This document shows, one piece after another, positions 25,046-33,481 of a DNA stretch of 45,112 nucleotides. The stretch is from Saccharopolyspora oryzae. GTDB lineage: Bacteria > Actinomycetota > Actinomycetes > Mycobacteriales > Pseudonocardiaceae. Below the pieces are notes generated by a model. The model ran no database searches, was not told the DNA's origin, and saw only the letters and a program-made list of their open reading frames with translations. The position numbers and the translations under genes are program-made. Numbering within the stretch: the stretch's first letter is position 1; each line of letters starts with the position of its first letter. The stretch covers positions 1 through 45,112 of the forward strand of contig NZ_JAQGLA010000065.1 in assembly GCF_027853915.1 (NCBI RefSeq), read 5' to 3'.

Positions 25046-25052
25046 GGTTGAT

Positions 25053-25854
25053 GTGGAGGCTGGGAGCAACAATGAAGCCGTGGCTGCCTCACGCTCCGAC
25101 TTCGGCCGGCTCCTGCACGCCTGGCGCGACCGCCTTTCCCCGGCCGGCGCCGGCTTCCCCGCGACGGCCGGTCGTCGTGCCCCGGGCCTGCGGCGGGAGG
25201 AGCTCGCGCAACTGGCGGGGCTTTCCGTCGACTACGTCCTGCGTCTGGAGCAGGGGCGCGCGAAGAACCCCTCGGCCCAGGTCGTCGGCGCCCTCGCCCG
25301 CGCACTCCAGCTGTCGCGGGCCGAGCGCGACCAGCTGCACCGAGCTGCCGGGCTCTTGCCGCCGCAGGACGCGACGATCAGCACCCACGTGTCACCGGGG
25401 GTCCAGCGCCTCGCCGCGCGGCTGGGAGATGTTCCGATCGGGGTGTTCACCGCCGACTGGACCCTGGTGTGGTGGAACTCGATGTGGTGCGCGTTGCACG
25501 GTGATCCCGCCGGACTCCCGGTAGCCGAGCGGAACCTCGCCCGAGCCCTGTTCGGTGACGGCCCGGCCCGCGCCGCGCTGCGTCCGGTTCGGTCGGAACG
25601 CGGCGAGGAGGTGTTCGCAGCGTCGATCGCCGCCGACCTCAAGGACCACGGCGACGCTGGCGCCGCACGTGACCGAGCAGAAGACGATCCGGCACCCGGA
25701 GATCGGCGACATCTCGCTGGACTGCGACGTCCTCGTGGCCCCGGACGCGGACCTGCGTCTGGTCACCTACACGGCAGCGGCCGGAACCACCGACGCGGGA
25801 AAGCTCGACCTCCTCCGCGTCACCGGGGGCCGCACCGCAACCACGCCCCCGTGA
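25053..25854 (+). pseudogene. MmyB-like XRE transcriptional regulator, internal deletion with frameshift
   Basis: The first frame (from GTG 25053 or 25080) encodes the XRE HTH, LRREELAQLAGLSVDYVLRL with QGRAKNPSAQVVGALARAL, and the start of the MmyB ligand domain (VPIGVFTADWTLVWWN). Near 25640-25660 the match leaves this frame after FAASIAADL and resumes in another phase as APHVTEQKTIRHPEIGDISL, then LRLVTYTAAAGTTDAGKLDL, ending at 25854. Compared with usual family members, about 25-30 residues are missing between the two parts. So a short deletion seems to have broken the gene. The alternative is an assembly error. The divergent SDR gene may have lost its control. Confidence 0.75.
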
Positions 25855-25876
25855 CCAGCTCCACCGCTGGAGGTCA
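25852..25876. terminator. Hairpin between convergent genes
   Basis: TGACCAGC (25852-25859) pairs with GCTGG-a-GGTCA (25866-25876), one bulged base, 6-base loop, exactly between the ends of the regulator pseudogene and the convergent SnoaL-like gene. It may stop transcription from both sides. Confidence 0.45.
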
Positions 25877-26314
25877 GGCGGGTTGCAGGACCTCGATGTC
25901 GCCGATGGCGAGGTGCACGTCGAAGGTCCGGTCGGTGATGCGCCAGCCCGCGGGTTCGCGGCGGAGGTGGTCTCGGTAGACACCGAAGCACTCGTACGGC
26001 GGCAGTTCGGAACGGGTGCCCGCGCCGTAGTGGAAGACGCGGGCCTTGCAGATCGCGGTGGCGGTGTCACCGCTGATCTCGACCAGGTGGTTGCCCAGCA
26101 GGTGCTGCGACGGACCGCAGCCGTCGAGGTGCGACCGGATCGATGCCACGATCTCCTCGCGTCCGTGCAGCGGGGAGGCCTCCGGGCTCCCGTAGCGGGC
26201 GACCGCGTCGGCCGCGAACACCTCGTCGAGCGAACTCCACTGCCGGGTGTCGAGTGCGTAGGCGTAGCGGTTCACCACGTCGGTCACCGCGTTGCGGTCC
26301 TGGCAGGAGCACAT
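25874..26314 (-). CDS. SnoaL-like (NTF2-fold) protein
   Basis: A 146-residue NTF2-like protein, the third in the window: VTDVVNRYAYALDTRQWSSL, EVFAADAVARYGS, REEIVASIRSHLDGCGPSQH, HLLGNHLVEISGDTATAICK, and a C-terminal WRITDRTFDVHLAIGD. The SQHLLGNH stretch supplies His residues at the place used by dehydratase/isomerase members. It stands alone between a broken regulator and a formylglycine-generating enzyme gene. A perfect 14-base palindrome covers its start codon (26307-26320). Function unknown; a tie to the similar genes at 18.5 and 21.3 kb is only inferred. Confidence 0.78.
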   Translation of the reverse strand: MCSCQDRNAVTDVVNRYAYALDTRQWSSLDEVFAADAVARYGSPEASPLHGREEIVASIRSHLDGCGPSQHLLGNHLVEISGDTATAICKARVFHYGAGTRSELPPYECFGVYRDHLRREPAGWRITDRTFDVHLAIGDIEVLQPA

Positions 26315-26320
26315 GTGCTC
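26307..26320. promoter_or_regulatory. 14-base palindrome over the SnoaL-like start codon
   Basis: GAGCACATGTGCTC is perfectly palindromic, and its central CAT is the start codon of the leftward gene. With the next base it contains GTGCTCA, identical to seven bases of the half-site array at 23872-23878. A repressor site blocking initiation or a translational structure is possible. Confidence 0.35.
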
Positions 26321-26426
26321 ATCCCGTCCTTCCGGCTGAGACGCTCGTCGGGTGGCTGCGCGGGATCATCGCCTCGTCGCTGTTCCGGCGGTGGGGCCAG
26401 TCCCGGTCACCGGGAAGGTCGCGCCG

Positions 26427-27365
26427 TCAGGAGGCGACGCGGAAGCCGAGGTTGCCGCTGGAGCTGTCGGGGGTGTTGCTCGTGCGGGCGGCGACGCGGT
26501 AGCGGTTGCAGTAGGAGTCGTGGCACAAGTACGAGCCGCCGCGCATCACCTTCGACGTGCCCTCGGCGGGGCCGGTCGGGTTGCGGTTCGCGGCGGCGGA
26601 GTGGTCGACGCCCCACCAGTCCGCGCACCACTCCCAGACGTTGCCCGCGACGTTGTGCAGCCCGAACCCGTTGGGCGGGAAGGCGTCCACCGGCGCCGTG
26701 CCCCGGTAGCCGTCCTCGACGGTGTTCTTGACCGGGAACTGGCCCTGCCAGATGTTGCACCGGTGCTCACCGCCGGGTGCCAGCTCGTCGCCCCACGCGA
26801 ACCGCTTGCGCTCCAGCCCGCCGCGCGCGGCGTACTCCCACTCGGCCTCGGTGGGCAGCCGGGTGCCCGACCAGCGGCAGAACGCCACCGCGTCGTGCCA
26901 GGACACGTGCACCGCGGGATGGTCCAGCCGTTCCTCCACAGTGGATCCGGGACCCTCCGGGTGCTGCCAGGACGCACCTCGCACACCGCACCACCACGGG
27001 GCCGCATCCGGTCGCGGCGAGTCCTTCCGCAGCGAGCCGGGGAGGAACCCGGCGAACACGTACGACCAGCCGAACCGCTCGGCGTCGGTGACGTACCCGG
27101 TCGCCTCGGTGAACTCGGCGAACTGCGCGTTGGTCACCGCGTGCACCGCGACCTGGAACGGCTCCACGGTCACCGACCGCACCGGTCCTTCCCCGTCGGC
27201 GGGGAAGCCGTCCGGGTCCTCCGCGCCCATGCTGAACGTGCCGCCGGGCAGGGACACCAGCTCCGGGGAGCGCCCGGTGGCGGCCGGTTCCGGCGCGGGG
27301 TCGCTGGTCGTCGCGGTGTCGAGCGCGGAGCGGCTGGGGCCGCAGCAGGAGTGGTCGGTGCTCAC
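26427..27365 (-). CDS. Formylglycine-generating enzyme (sulfatase-modifying factor, copper type)
   Basis: A 312-residue protein of the SUMF1/FGE family: LVSLPGGTFSMGAEDPDGFP, HAVTNAQFAEFTEATGY, HPAVHVSWHDAVAFCRWSGT, RLPTEAEWEYAARGG, NVAGNVWEWCADWW, and the C-terminal RGGSYLCHDSYCNRYRVAAR. Cys281 and Cys286 in LCHDSYC match the pair that binds Cu(I) in true aerobic FGEs, and RTSNTPDSSSGNLGFR follows as usual. It converts Cys in the CxPxR motif of type I sulfatases to formylglycine. Start is GTG 27365. No sulfatase is in the window, so the client is elsewhere. The early CCGP segment is only an N-terminal extension. Confidence 0.92.
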   Translation of the reverse strand: MSTDHSCCGPSRSALDTATTSDPAPEPAATGRSPELVSLPGGTFSMGAEDPDGFPADGEGPVRSVTVEPFQVAVHAVTNAQFAEFTEATGYVTDAERFGWSYVFAGFLPGSLRKDSPRPDAAPWWCGVRGASWQHPEGPGSTVEERLDHPAVHVSWHDAVAFCRWSGTRLPTEAEWEYAARGGLERKRFAWGDELAPGGEHRCNIWQGQFPVKNTVEDGYRGTAPVDAFPPNGFGLHNVAGNVWEWCADWWGVDHSAAANRNPTGPAEGTSKVMRGGSYLCHDSYCNRYRVAARTSNTPDSSSGNLGFRVAS

Positions 27366-27398
27366 GGGTTCACGGTAAACCGCCGGTGGAGCCGGCCG

Positions 27399-28610
27399 TC
27401 ACCGGTGCTGCAGGGCCTTGAACTCGTCGAGCCAGGCGTAGTTGGGAGCCGGGGTGCCGTCGGGCAGGGGCTGCACCGAGCGCGAGGCGAACAAGCTGTT
27501 CAGCAGCCACGGCTTCTTGCCCGGTCCGAAGTCGCTCGACATGGCGGTGTCCTGGCCGATCCCGTAGGTGGCCACCGCGAGTTTGCCGGTGGCCCGGAAC
27601 TTCCGCACCTGGTCGCGCAGGTAGTCCTTGTTGTTCTCGAACCACGGGCTGGTGCGCAGGAAGTCGTACCACCGGTCCTGCGGGAACGGCTCGTCGAGCG
27701 CCTTCTTGATGACCTGCCACACCCGCGTGCCCGGCGGCACGCCGTACTTCGCGGCGTACTCGGCGGCCACCCGGTCGGTCAGGTGCTCCTCCCAGAGCTG
27801 GACGAGGGAGAACTCGGTGACGAGGAACTTCTTGTCCGGGCCCAGCCGGGGCAGCACGTAGTCGAGGTAGGCGTCGGAGTCCGCCAGGCTCGCGACGTGC
27901 GGGTGGATGTCGGTGCCCTCGATCTCCGGGGTGTCGCGGACGTAGGTCATCCAGCGCTCGGTGCCCGCACCTGTCCACCCGGGGCCCTCGAGGTGGTTGA
28001 GCGCGCCCATGTACAGCGCTGTCCGGCACCCGCCGGGGAAGTGCGCGGCGCGGTACTCGATGACGTGGTCGGCGACGGCCTCGTAGAAGGCGTTGATGGC
28101 GCCGTTGTTCCAGTCGTCGTGCGGGCATTCGATGAACGGCTCGTTGCCGATCACCAGGACGTCGACCTCGTCCAGCACTGCCGGCAGCACCTGGTCCAGC
28201 CGCCTCAGCTCGGCGTTCATCGCATCAGTTCCGGGGCGCGGCAACGGCTTCCCGCGTTCCGGGAAGGAGGGGAATTTCAGCGACAGCACTGTTCCGTAGC
28301 CGCGCGCGCTGGCCTGCAGCAGGGTGCTGATCGCCGGTGCCTCGCCTGGTTCGCCCTCGTCCGCGTCGGGCATGGCGAAGAAGCCGCGCACCCAGGTCGC
28401 GCCGGCGGTCTCGAGCTCGCCGAAGGTCATCACGCGCGGGTCACCGTTGAAATTCGCACCGAGAACGCCGCTCGGCGGCGGTGCTGTGACCTGCTGAACG
28501 GCCGACTGGGGCTGCCCTCGGCTCGGGGTGCTGCAAGCGCCCGCGCCGAGCGTGGTGAGACCGGCTGCAGCGGACAATTGGAGCAAACGGCGCCGGGACA
28601 TCGAGATCAT
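27399..28610 (-). CDS. Tat-exported putative glycoside hydrolase-like lipoprotein
   Basis: A 403-residue protein. The N-terminus has a Tat-type signal (SRRRLLQLSAAAG) ending in LGAGAC, where Cys26 may be lipid-modified, although the lipobox is not ideal. The mature part resembles a clan GH-A TIM barrel: FNGDPRVMTFGELETAGATW at strand 1, Glu157 in VLVIGNEPF as possible acid/base, GTDIHPH, and Glu266 in FLVTEFSLVQLW as possible nucleophile. The sugar target is unknown and I cannot assign a GH family. An in-frame ATG at 28601 is an alternative start. It lies 33 bases upstream of the FGE gene on the same strand, so they may be co-transcribed. Confidence 0.7.
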   Translation of the reverse strand: MISMSRRRLLQLSAAAGLTTLGAGACSTPSRGQPQSAVQQVTAPPPSGVLGANFNGDPRVMTFGELETAGATWVRGFFAMPDADEGEPGEAPAISTLLQASARGYGTVLSLKFPSFPERGKPLPRPGTDAMNAELRRLDQVLPAVLDEVDVLVIGNEPFIECPHDDWNNGAINAFYEAVADHVIEYRAAHFPGGCRTALYMGALNHLEGPGWTGAGTERWMTYVRDTPEIEGTDIHPHVASLADSDAYLDYVLPRLGPDKKFLVTEFSLVQLWEEHLTDRVAAEYAAKYGVPPGTRVWQVIKKALDEPFPQDRWYDFLRTSPWFENNKDYLRDQVRKFRATGKLAVATYGIGQDTAMSSDFGPGKKPWLLNSLFASRSVQPLPDGTPAPNYAWLDEFKALQHR

Positions 28611-28652
28611 GTGCCCGGATGCTTCCCCGGCTGCCGCACGGTTGTCAATCGG

Positions 28653-28669
28653 CTCAGCGAAGCGCTGAG
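28653..28669. terminator. Hairpin CTCAGCG-aag-CGCTGAG
   Basis: A perfect 7-base stem with a 3-base loop in the gap between the YiaA/B-like gene and the lipoprotein gene, both leftward. It could end the YiaA/B transcript, 60 bases past its stop. No T-run. Confidence 0.45.
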
Positions 28670-28730
28670 ACCTATGTGGAGGGATGATCGTGCTGGGCGT
28701 CCTCCGAACGGATCGAGGAACCGTCCGACC

Positions 28731-29009
28731 TCAGGGGCGGCTGATCAAGTCGTGTTCGGCGAGGAACTTGTCCAGTCGGGCCTGGTCCACCCTGCTGATC
28801 ACGCTGGCCGCTTCCTGCCTGTCCCGCACGCACTTCGCGAGCGTGAACGTCGAGGTGACCGCGTACAGCAGCGCCAGGGCCAGGAATGCGCGGATCCAGC
28901 CGTCGACCGGCAGGTAGATGACGCTGATCGTGGAGGCGGTCAGCGCGACCCCGAAGGAAACGATCGACTGCACGAAGAAGGCGTTGGTGGTGCTGGAATT
29001 CTGATTCAT
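28731..29009 (-). CDS. YiaA/YiaB family inner-membrane protein
   Basis: A 92-residue protein with two membrane helices: FFVQSIVSFGVALTASTISV then IYLPVDGWIRAFLALALLYA, followed by TSTFTLAKCVRDRQEAASVI. This two-helix layout with the short loop containing W-x-R matches the YiaAB domain. The function of the family is not known. The chosen start is ATG 29009 (MNQNSS); ATG 29018 adds three residues. It is a lone leftward gene opposite a small ORF and a permease. Confidence 0.8.
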   Translation of the reverse strand: MNQNSSTTNAFFVQSIVSFGVALTASTISVIYLPVDGWIRAFLALALLYAVTSTFTLAKCVRDRQEAASVISRVDQARLDKFLAEHDLISRP

Positions 29010-29114
29010 GCCGATCATCTTGTCGGGGAAATGCCGTCGCGGCATGCGTAAATATCCTCGTTTACCGGGTGAGGGCCGCAGTCTGCTGCGTCCCTTCGGC
29101 GGTACCCTCCTGGC

Positions 29115-29282
29115 GTGACGCGTGACCAGGTCGACGTGATCGCCGCTGGGCTCAAGGTCTGTCCCGTGGCGAGGAGCAATCAGCGGAGGCCGGTGCCGGC
29201 GGAGGAGCCGATGCACCCGTACCGGATGCGCGAGCTCATCGTCGTCCGTGACGAGTGCCGACCGGTGGAGAGGTTCGCCTAG
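29115..29282 (+). CDS. Small hypothetical protein upstream of the permease
   Basis: A 55-codon frame from GTG 29115 to TAG 29282 whose stop directly abuts the permease ATG at 29283. Codon third positions are mostly G or C, as in the neighbours, and the product (VTRDQVDVIAAGLKVCPVAR to its end VRDECRPVERFA) has no membrane segment. No good ribosome site precedes the GTG, and I do not recognise the product. It may be a real coupled small protein or an unused leader frame. Confidence 0.35.
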   Translation: MTRDQVDVIAAGLKVCPVARSNQRRPVPAEEPMHPYRMRELIVVRDECRPVERFA

Positions 29283-30548
29283 ATGTCCTCGGACGCTCCG
29301 CAGCCCGGTTTGGCGCGACGGCTCGGTACCGGTGACGCGGTGGTCATCGGGTTGGGGTCGATGATCGGCGCCGGTGTGTTCGCCGCCTTCGGCCCGGCGG
29401 CGAAGGCGGCGGGCAGCGGCCTGATGATCGGCCTGGTGCTCGCCGCGGCCATCGCCTACTGCAACGCCGTGGCCTCCGCGCAACTCGCCGCAGCGCATCC
29501 CACCTCGGGCGGCACCTACGCCTACGGCCGGGAGCGGCTCGGCCCGTGGTGGGGTTTCGCCGCCGGTTGGGGCTTCGTGATCGGCAAGACGGCCTCCTGC
29601 GCGGCCATGGCGCTGACCGTCGCCACCTACGCGGTTCCGGGGCCGGGGTGGCTGCAGAAGATCGTCGCGATCGCCGCGGTGCTCGCCCTGGCCGCGCTGA
29701 ACTACCGCGGTGTCACCAAGACCGCCGTGCTGACCCGGGTGCTGGTCGCGCTCAGCTTGATCGCGCTGGCCGTGGTGGTGGTCGGCATCTTCGCGAGCGG
29801 TGTCCACGTCGACCGGCTCGGTGGTTGGGGAGCGCTGACGTCCAGTGGTCCCTACGGCATCTTGCAGGCGGCGGGACTGCTGTTCTTCGCCTTCGCCGGG
29901 TACGCCCGCATCGCGACGCTGGGGGAGGAGGTCCGCGATCCGCGCCGGACGATCCCCCGCGCCATCCCGCTCGCCCTGGGCATCACCGTGATCGTCTACG
30001 CCGTGGTGGGGCTGGCCGTGCTCACCGCGTTCGGCCCCGACCGTCTGGCGGCGGCAACCGCTCCGCTCACCGAAGCCCTGCAAGCCACTGGAGCCGGTGC
30101 GCTCGCCCCGGTCGTGCGCATCGGTGGTGTGGTCGCCGGTCTCGGGGCGTTGTTGACGCTCATCGCCGGGATCGGCCGCACCAGCCTGGCCATGGCCCGC
30201 AACCGCGACCTGCCGGGCTGGCTGGCCGCCGTGCACCCCCGGTACCGGGTGCCGCACCACGCCGAACTCGTCCTCGCGGTGGTCGTGTGCGCGCTGGTGG
30301 CCACCACCGACCTGCGCGGTGTCATCGGCTTCTCCTCGTTCGGGGTGCTCGTCTACTACGCCATCGCCAATGCCTCGGCCTGGACGCAACCCGCTGCGCA
30401 GCGCCGGTGGCCGCGCTGGCTCAACGCCGCCGGTCTCGTCGGCTGCCTGGTCCTGGTCGTCACCTTGCCCTGGCAATCGGCCCTTGCCGGTGCCGCTGTC
30501 TTCGCCGTGGGGCTGACCGCGCGCGCCGTCGTGCTCGCCCGCCGCTGA
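29283..30548 (+). CDS. APC-family permease
   Basis: A 421-residue transporter of the amino acid-polyamine-organocation superfamily, short form with about 12 helices. Helix 1 carries VVIGLGSMIGAGVFAAFGPA, the substrate and Na-site region of the family; AAAHPTSGGTYAYGRERLG is the conserved helix 2-3 segment; helix 6 region is LLFFAFAGYARIATLGEEV followed by DPRRTIPRAIPLAL. This resembles YjeH/CAT-like amino-acid carriers. Start ATG 29283 with GGAGAGG at 29267-29273. It is convergent with the cholesterol oxidase gene. The substrate cannot be named. Confidence 0.88.
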   Translation: MSSDAPQPGLARRLGTGDAVVIGLGSMIGAGVFAAFGPAAKAAGSGLMIGLVLAAAIAYCNAVASAQLAAAHPTSGGTYAYGRERLGPWWGFAAGWGFVIGKTASCAAMALTVATYAVPGPGWLQKIVAIAAVLALAALNYRGVTKTAVLTRVLVALSLIALAVVVVGIFASGVHVDRLGGWGALTSSGPYGILQAAGLLFFAFAGYARIATLGEEVRDPRRTIPRAIPLALGITVIVYAVVGLAVLTAFGPDRLAAATAPLTEALQATGAGALAPVVRIGGVVAGLGALLTLIAGIGRTSLAMARNRDLPGWLAAVHPRYRVPHHAELVLAVVVCALVATTDLRGVIGFSSFGVLVYYAIANASAWTQPAAQRRWPRWLNAAGLVGCLVLVVTLPWQSALAGAAVFAVGLTARAVVLARR

Positions 30549-30560
30549 CCCGCCCTGCCG

Positions 30561-32198
30561 TCAGCTGCTGGCCGGAGTCGGCCAGTCCTCGGCGAGGATG
30601 CGTTCGATGTTTCGCTCGGCGAGGGCGGTGATCGTGACGAACGGGTTCACGCCGGTGCTGCCGGGGATCAGCGAGCCGTCGGTGACGTAGAGGCCGGGGC
30701 AACCGCGCACCCGCCCGTAGTCGTCGGTGGCTCGGCCGAGCACGAGGCCGCCGAGCGGGTGGTAGGTGAAGCGGTTCTCGAACGGGCGGGTGTCGCCGAA
30801 GAGGTCTGTGCGGTAGGTGGTTCCGTTCGCGCGGTTGATCTTGTCGAAGAGCGCTTTCGCCTGCTGGATCGAGAGCTGCCCCTGCTCGGTCCTCCAGTGC
30901 AGGCGTGCCGAGTCGGTGGCGGGGTCGTAGCTGAAGTGGCCGCGCTCGGGATTCTTCGTGATCGCCAGGTACAGGCTGACCCACAGCTCGGTGCCCGCCG
31001 GGATCGGTGCGATCTCGGCGAAGACCGGGTGTTCTGGGTCTTCCCACGCGTCGATGCCGAGTGCGGGCATCGCGGACTGGGTGCCTCCAGCGGTGTCCCA
31101 GACGTGGTTCGCGCGGCCGAGCATGACGTTGCCGTTAGGGCCCCAGCCCTGCCCGATCTCCGCGCCGAGCTCCGGCAGCGTTCCGGTGTCCCGCGCGCGC
31201 AGCAGCAGTTCGGTCGAGCCGAGGCTGCCCGCTCCCAGGAACACCCGCTGGGCGGCGATCTCCGTTCTCTCGACGATTTCGCCGGATTCGTCGCGCCGGT
31301 GCACCGTGAGCACGTAGCCGCCGGTGTCGTCGCGGCGGATCGCCCGCGCCTCGTGCAGCGCGCGGATGGTCACGTTGCCGGTGCCGAGCGCATCGGCGAG
31401 GTAGGTCTTGTCCAGCGACCGCTTGCCGTGGTTGTTGCCGTAGATCACCTCGCAGGCGAGCGCCGAGCGGGGGACCTCACCGGCTTCTTCCCGGCGCAGG
31501 TAGTCGAAGTCGTAGACGCTGGGCACGAAGGTCGTCTTCAGTCCCGCCCGGTGGGCGTGCGCGCGGGACAAGCGGGCGTACCGGTAGGAATCGCAGGTCT
31601 CGAACCAGTCGGGGTCGACGTGGTTGACCCCGAGCGCCGCGGTGGCCCGCGGGAAGTACTTGCCGTACATCTCGTCGGCGTCGACGGCGGGCAGGACCTC
31701 CTCGAAGTAGTTCCGCTTGGGCACCACGGCCATCGCGCCGTTGACCAGCGAGCCGCCGCCGACACCGCGACCGAGGTAGACCGACATGTCTCCGTGGTCG
31801 ACGCGGTCGAGCACACCCGGGTAGCGCTCGGTGTCGTGGTTGATGACGTCCATCCACAGGAAGGACGCCAGCGGCGCCAGAGTGCGGTCCTTCAGCCACA
31901 TCGCGCGCCCGTCCGGCCGCAGCATGTTGCAGAAGACGTTGCCGTCGGCGCCGGGTGTGTCCCACAGCCTGCCCATCTCGAGCATCACCGTGGGAATGCC
32001 CGCTTCGCCCAGGCGCAACGCCGTGACGGCGGCGCCGTAGCCCGTGCCGATGACCACGGCAGGCACGGCGTCGCCGGTGCGCGTCGCGGCGGACGCGGTC
32101 GTCGTGGAGATCGTGTTGAGGCCGAGCAGGGCAGCGGAGTTCAGGGCGGCGAAACCGAGGAACCGCCTGCGGGACAAGGGGGAGGTCACGCTGCCCAT
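30561..32198 (-). CDS. Cholesterol oxidase (secreted, non-covalent FAD, GMC type)
   Basis: A 545-residue protein from ATG 32198 (GAGG five bases upstream; an in-frame ATG at 32225 is less likely). A Tat signal, LSRRRFLGFAALNSAALLGL, precedes the FAD motif VVIGTGYGAAVTALRLGEAG. GRGVGGGSLVNGAM is the second FAD-contact motif. The catalytic residues known from the Streptomyces/Brevibacterium enzyme are all present: Glu395 in FAEIAPIPAG, His480 in TYHPLGG and Asn518 in TGVNPFVTI. It oxidises 3-beta-hydroxysterols outside the cell to 3-keto-4-ene products with release of H2O2. A leftward MFS gene 51 bases upstream may be co-transcribed with it. Confidence 0.92.
   Translation of the reverse strand: MGSVTSPLSRRRFLGFAALNSAALLGLNTISTTTASAATRTGDAVPAVVIGTGYGAAVTALRLGEAGIPTVMLEMGRLWDTPGADGNVFCNMLRPDGRAMWLKDRTLAPLASFLWMDVINHDTERYPGVLDRVDHGDMSVYLGRGVGGGSLVNGAMAVVPKRNYFEEVLPAVDADEMYGKYFPRATAALGVNHVDPDWFETCDSYRYARLSRAHAHRAGLKTTFVPSVYDFDYLRREEAGEVPRSALACEVIYGNNHGKRSLDKTYLADALGTGNVTIRALHEARAIRRDDTGGYVLTVHRRDESGEIVERTEIAAQRVFLGAGSLGSTELLLRARDTGTLPELGAEIGQGWGPNGNVMLGRANHVWDTAGGTQSAMPALGIDAWEDPEHPVFAEIAPIPAGTELWVSLYLAITKNPERGHFSYDPATDSARLHWRTEQGQLSIQQAKALFDKINRANGTTYRTDLFGDTRPFENRFTYHPLGGLVLGRATDDYGRVRGCPGLYVTDGSLIPGSTGVNPFVTITALAERNIERILAEDWPTPASS
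30569..30586. terminator. Hairpin CTGGCCG-gagt-CGGCCAG
   Basis: A perfect 7-base stem with a 4-base loop, 20 bases after the permease stop and inside the last codons of the convergent cholesterol oxidase gene. It could terminate the permease transcript. Confidence 0.4.
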
Positions 32199-32249
32199 GG
32201 TTGCCTCGCGAAAGCACGTCCACAATCACCAATCCGAAGCAGATTCGCG

Positions 32250-33479
32250 TTAGCAGGGCAAACGTGAATGATGTTCACCCGCTGGTGTGAGGTGCTCCTG
32301 CTTCGGCAGCAGCAGCGGTGTGCCGAGCAGGAGGACGCCGGAGGTGGTGATAGCGGTCAGCGGGCTGGTGAGAGTGGCGAGGACGCCCCACACCGCTATG
32401 AAGGCGGCCTGGGAGAGCTTGCTGCTGATGCTCCACGCGCTGACGACTTGGGCCGCGTGCTCGGCGGGAGAGCGCTGCAGTCTCTCAGTCGCGTTGATGG
32501 GGTTGAAGATTCCCATGCACGCGATCAGCAGGCCTTCCACGACGATCACGGTGAGGAGGCCCGGGACACCGGGCTGGATGAAAGCGAGGCCCAGCGGGAA
32601 GATCGATCGCAGCCATCCGGTGGCGGTCATGACGCGCTGCCGCCCGTAGCGGGAGACGAGTCGCGCGGACAGCCGGGCGCCGGCGAAGCCCCCGAGGCTG
32701 GGGATGCCGAAGGCGAGTCCGTACTCCAGCGCCGAGAAGTGGTACTCGCCGAGGAGGAGGACGGCCAGGAGCGGGCCGGTGGCCATGATCAGTCCGTTGA
32801 CCGCCATCTGGTTCAGGAACAGGAGTCTCAGCGCGCGGTCGTGGAAGATGACCGACCAGCCCCGGGCGAAGTCGGCGAATCGTAGTTTCGCCGGATTCCT
32901 GGGCGTTGCGACGTCGGTTCCGCGGATGCGGAGGATCGCGAGCGCGGAGAGCAAGTAGCTGCTCGCATCCGCCGCGATGGTGGTGACCGGACCGAAGATC
33001 CCGACCAGGGCTCCGCCCAAGGGCGGTCCCGCCGCGGTCGCCACCCAGGTCGTTCCCTCGAACCTCCCGTTCGCGGTGAGTAGGTGGTCGCTGCGGACCA
33101 GGTGCTTCAGGTGCGCGCCGGAGGCGGCGGTGAACGCGATGCTCGCCGTTCCGGAGAGGATCGAGACGACGAGCAGGTGCCCGTAGGAGAGCGAGCCCAC
33201 GAGGTACGCCATCGGGATGCTCGCCATCGCCAGGAAGCGGATCAAGTCCATCCCGATCATCACGGGCCGCTTGGTGCGGTGCTGGATCCACGGCCCGAGC
33301 GGAATCGCGACGATCGCCGCCACCACCAAGCCCGCCCCTTCCAGGAGTGAGACGGCGAACGCCGGCGAGTGCAGTTCGCGCACGGCGATCAACGGGAATG
33401 CGCCGAAGGCGATCCACGTGCCGTAAGTGCTCGCCGCGTGGGCTGACCACAGCCAGCCGAAATCGCGTCCCAACCGCAC
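32250..33479 (-). CDS. MFS transporter (EntS/MefA-like exporter type)
   Basis: A 409-residue 12-helix major facilitator beginning RLGRDFGWLWSAHAASTYG, which is the usual opening of the MFS_3/EntS-type exporters, and continuing with PLGPWIQHRTKRPVMIGMD, FEGTTWVATAAGPPLGGAL and AARLVSRYGRQRVMTATGWL-like loops. I start it at GTG 33479 with GGGAG ten bases upstream; the frame is open to 33761 but that would run into the divergent LysR gene and is not protein-like. It may export a drug or metabolite. It is transcribed towards the cholesterol oxidase gene and away from LysR. Confidence 0.82.
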   Translation of the reverse strand: MRLGRDFGWLWSAHAASTYGTWIAFGAFPLIAVRELHSPAFAVSLLEGAGLVVAAIVAIPLGPWIQHRTKRPVMIGMDLIRFLAMASIPMAYLVGSLSYGHLLVVSILSGTASIAFTAASGAHLKHLVRSDHLLTANGRFEGTTWVATAAGPPLGGALVGIFGPVTTIAADASSYLLSALAILRIRGTDVATPRNPAKLRFADFARGWSVIFHDRALRLLFLNQMAVNGLIMATGPLLAVLLLGEYHFSALEYGLAFGIPSLGGFAGARLSARLVSRYGRQRVMTATGWLRSIFPLGLAFIQPGVPGLLTVIVVEGLLIACMGIFNPINATERLQRSPAEHAAQVVSAWSISSKLSQAAFIAVWGVLATLTSPLTAITTSGVLLLGTPLLLPKQEHLTPAGEHHSRLPC

Positions 33480-33481
33480 GT

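Noticed and set aside
26352..29051. Rightward frame of 899 codons across FGE and lipoprotein genes
   Set aside because: No domain signal; it crosses two well-supported leftward genes and their gaps.
28731..30476. Leftward frame of 581 codons upstream of the YiaA/B-like gene
   Set aside because: Only the last 92 codons look like protein (two-helix YiaAB domain); the rest is antisense to the permease.
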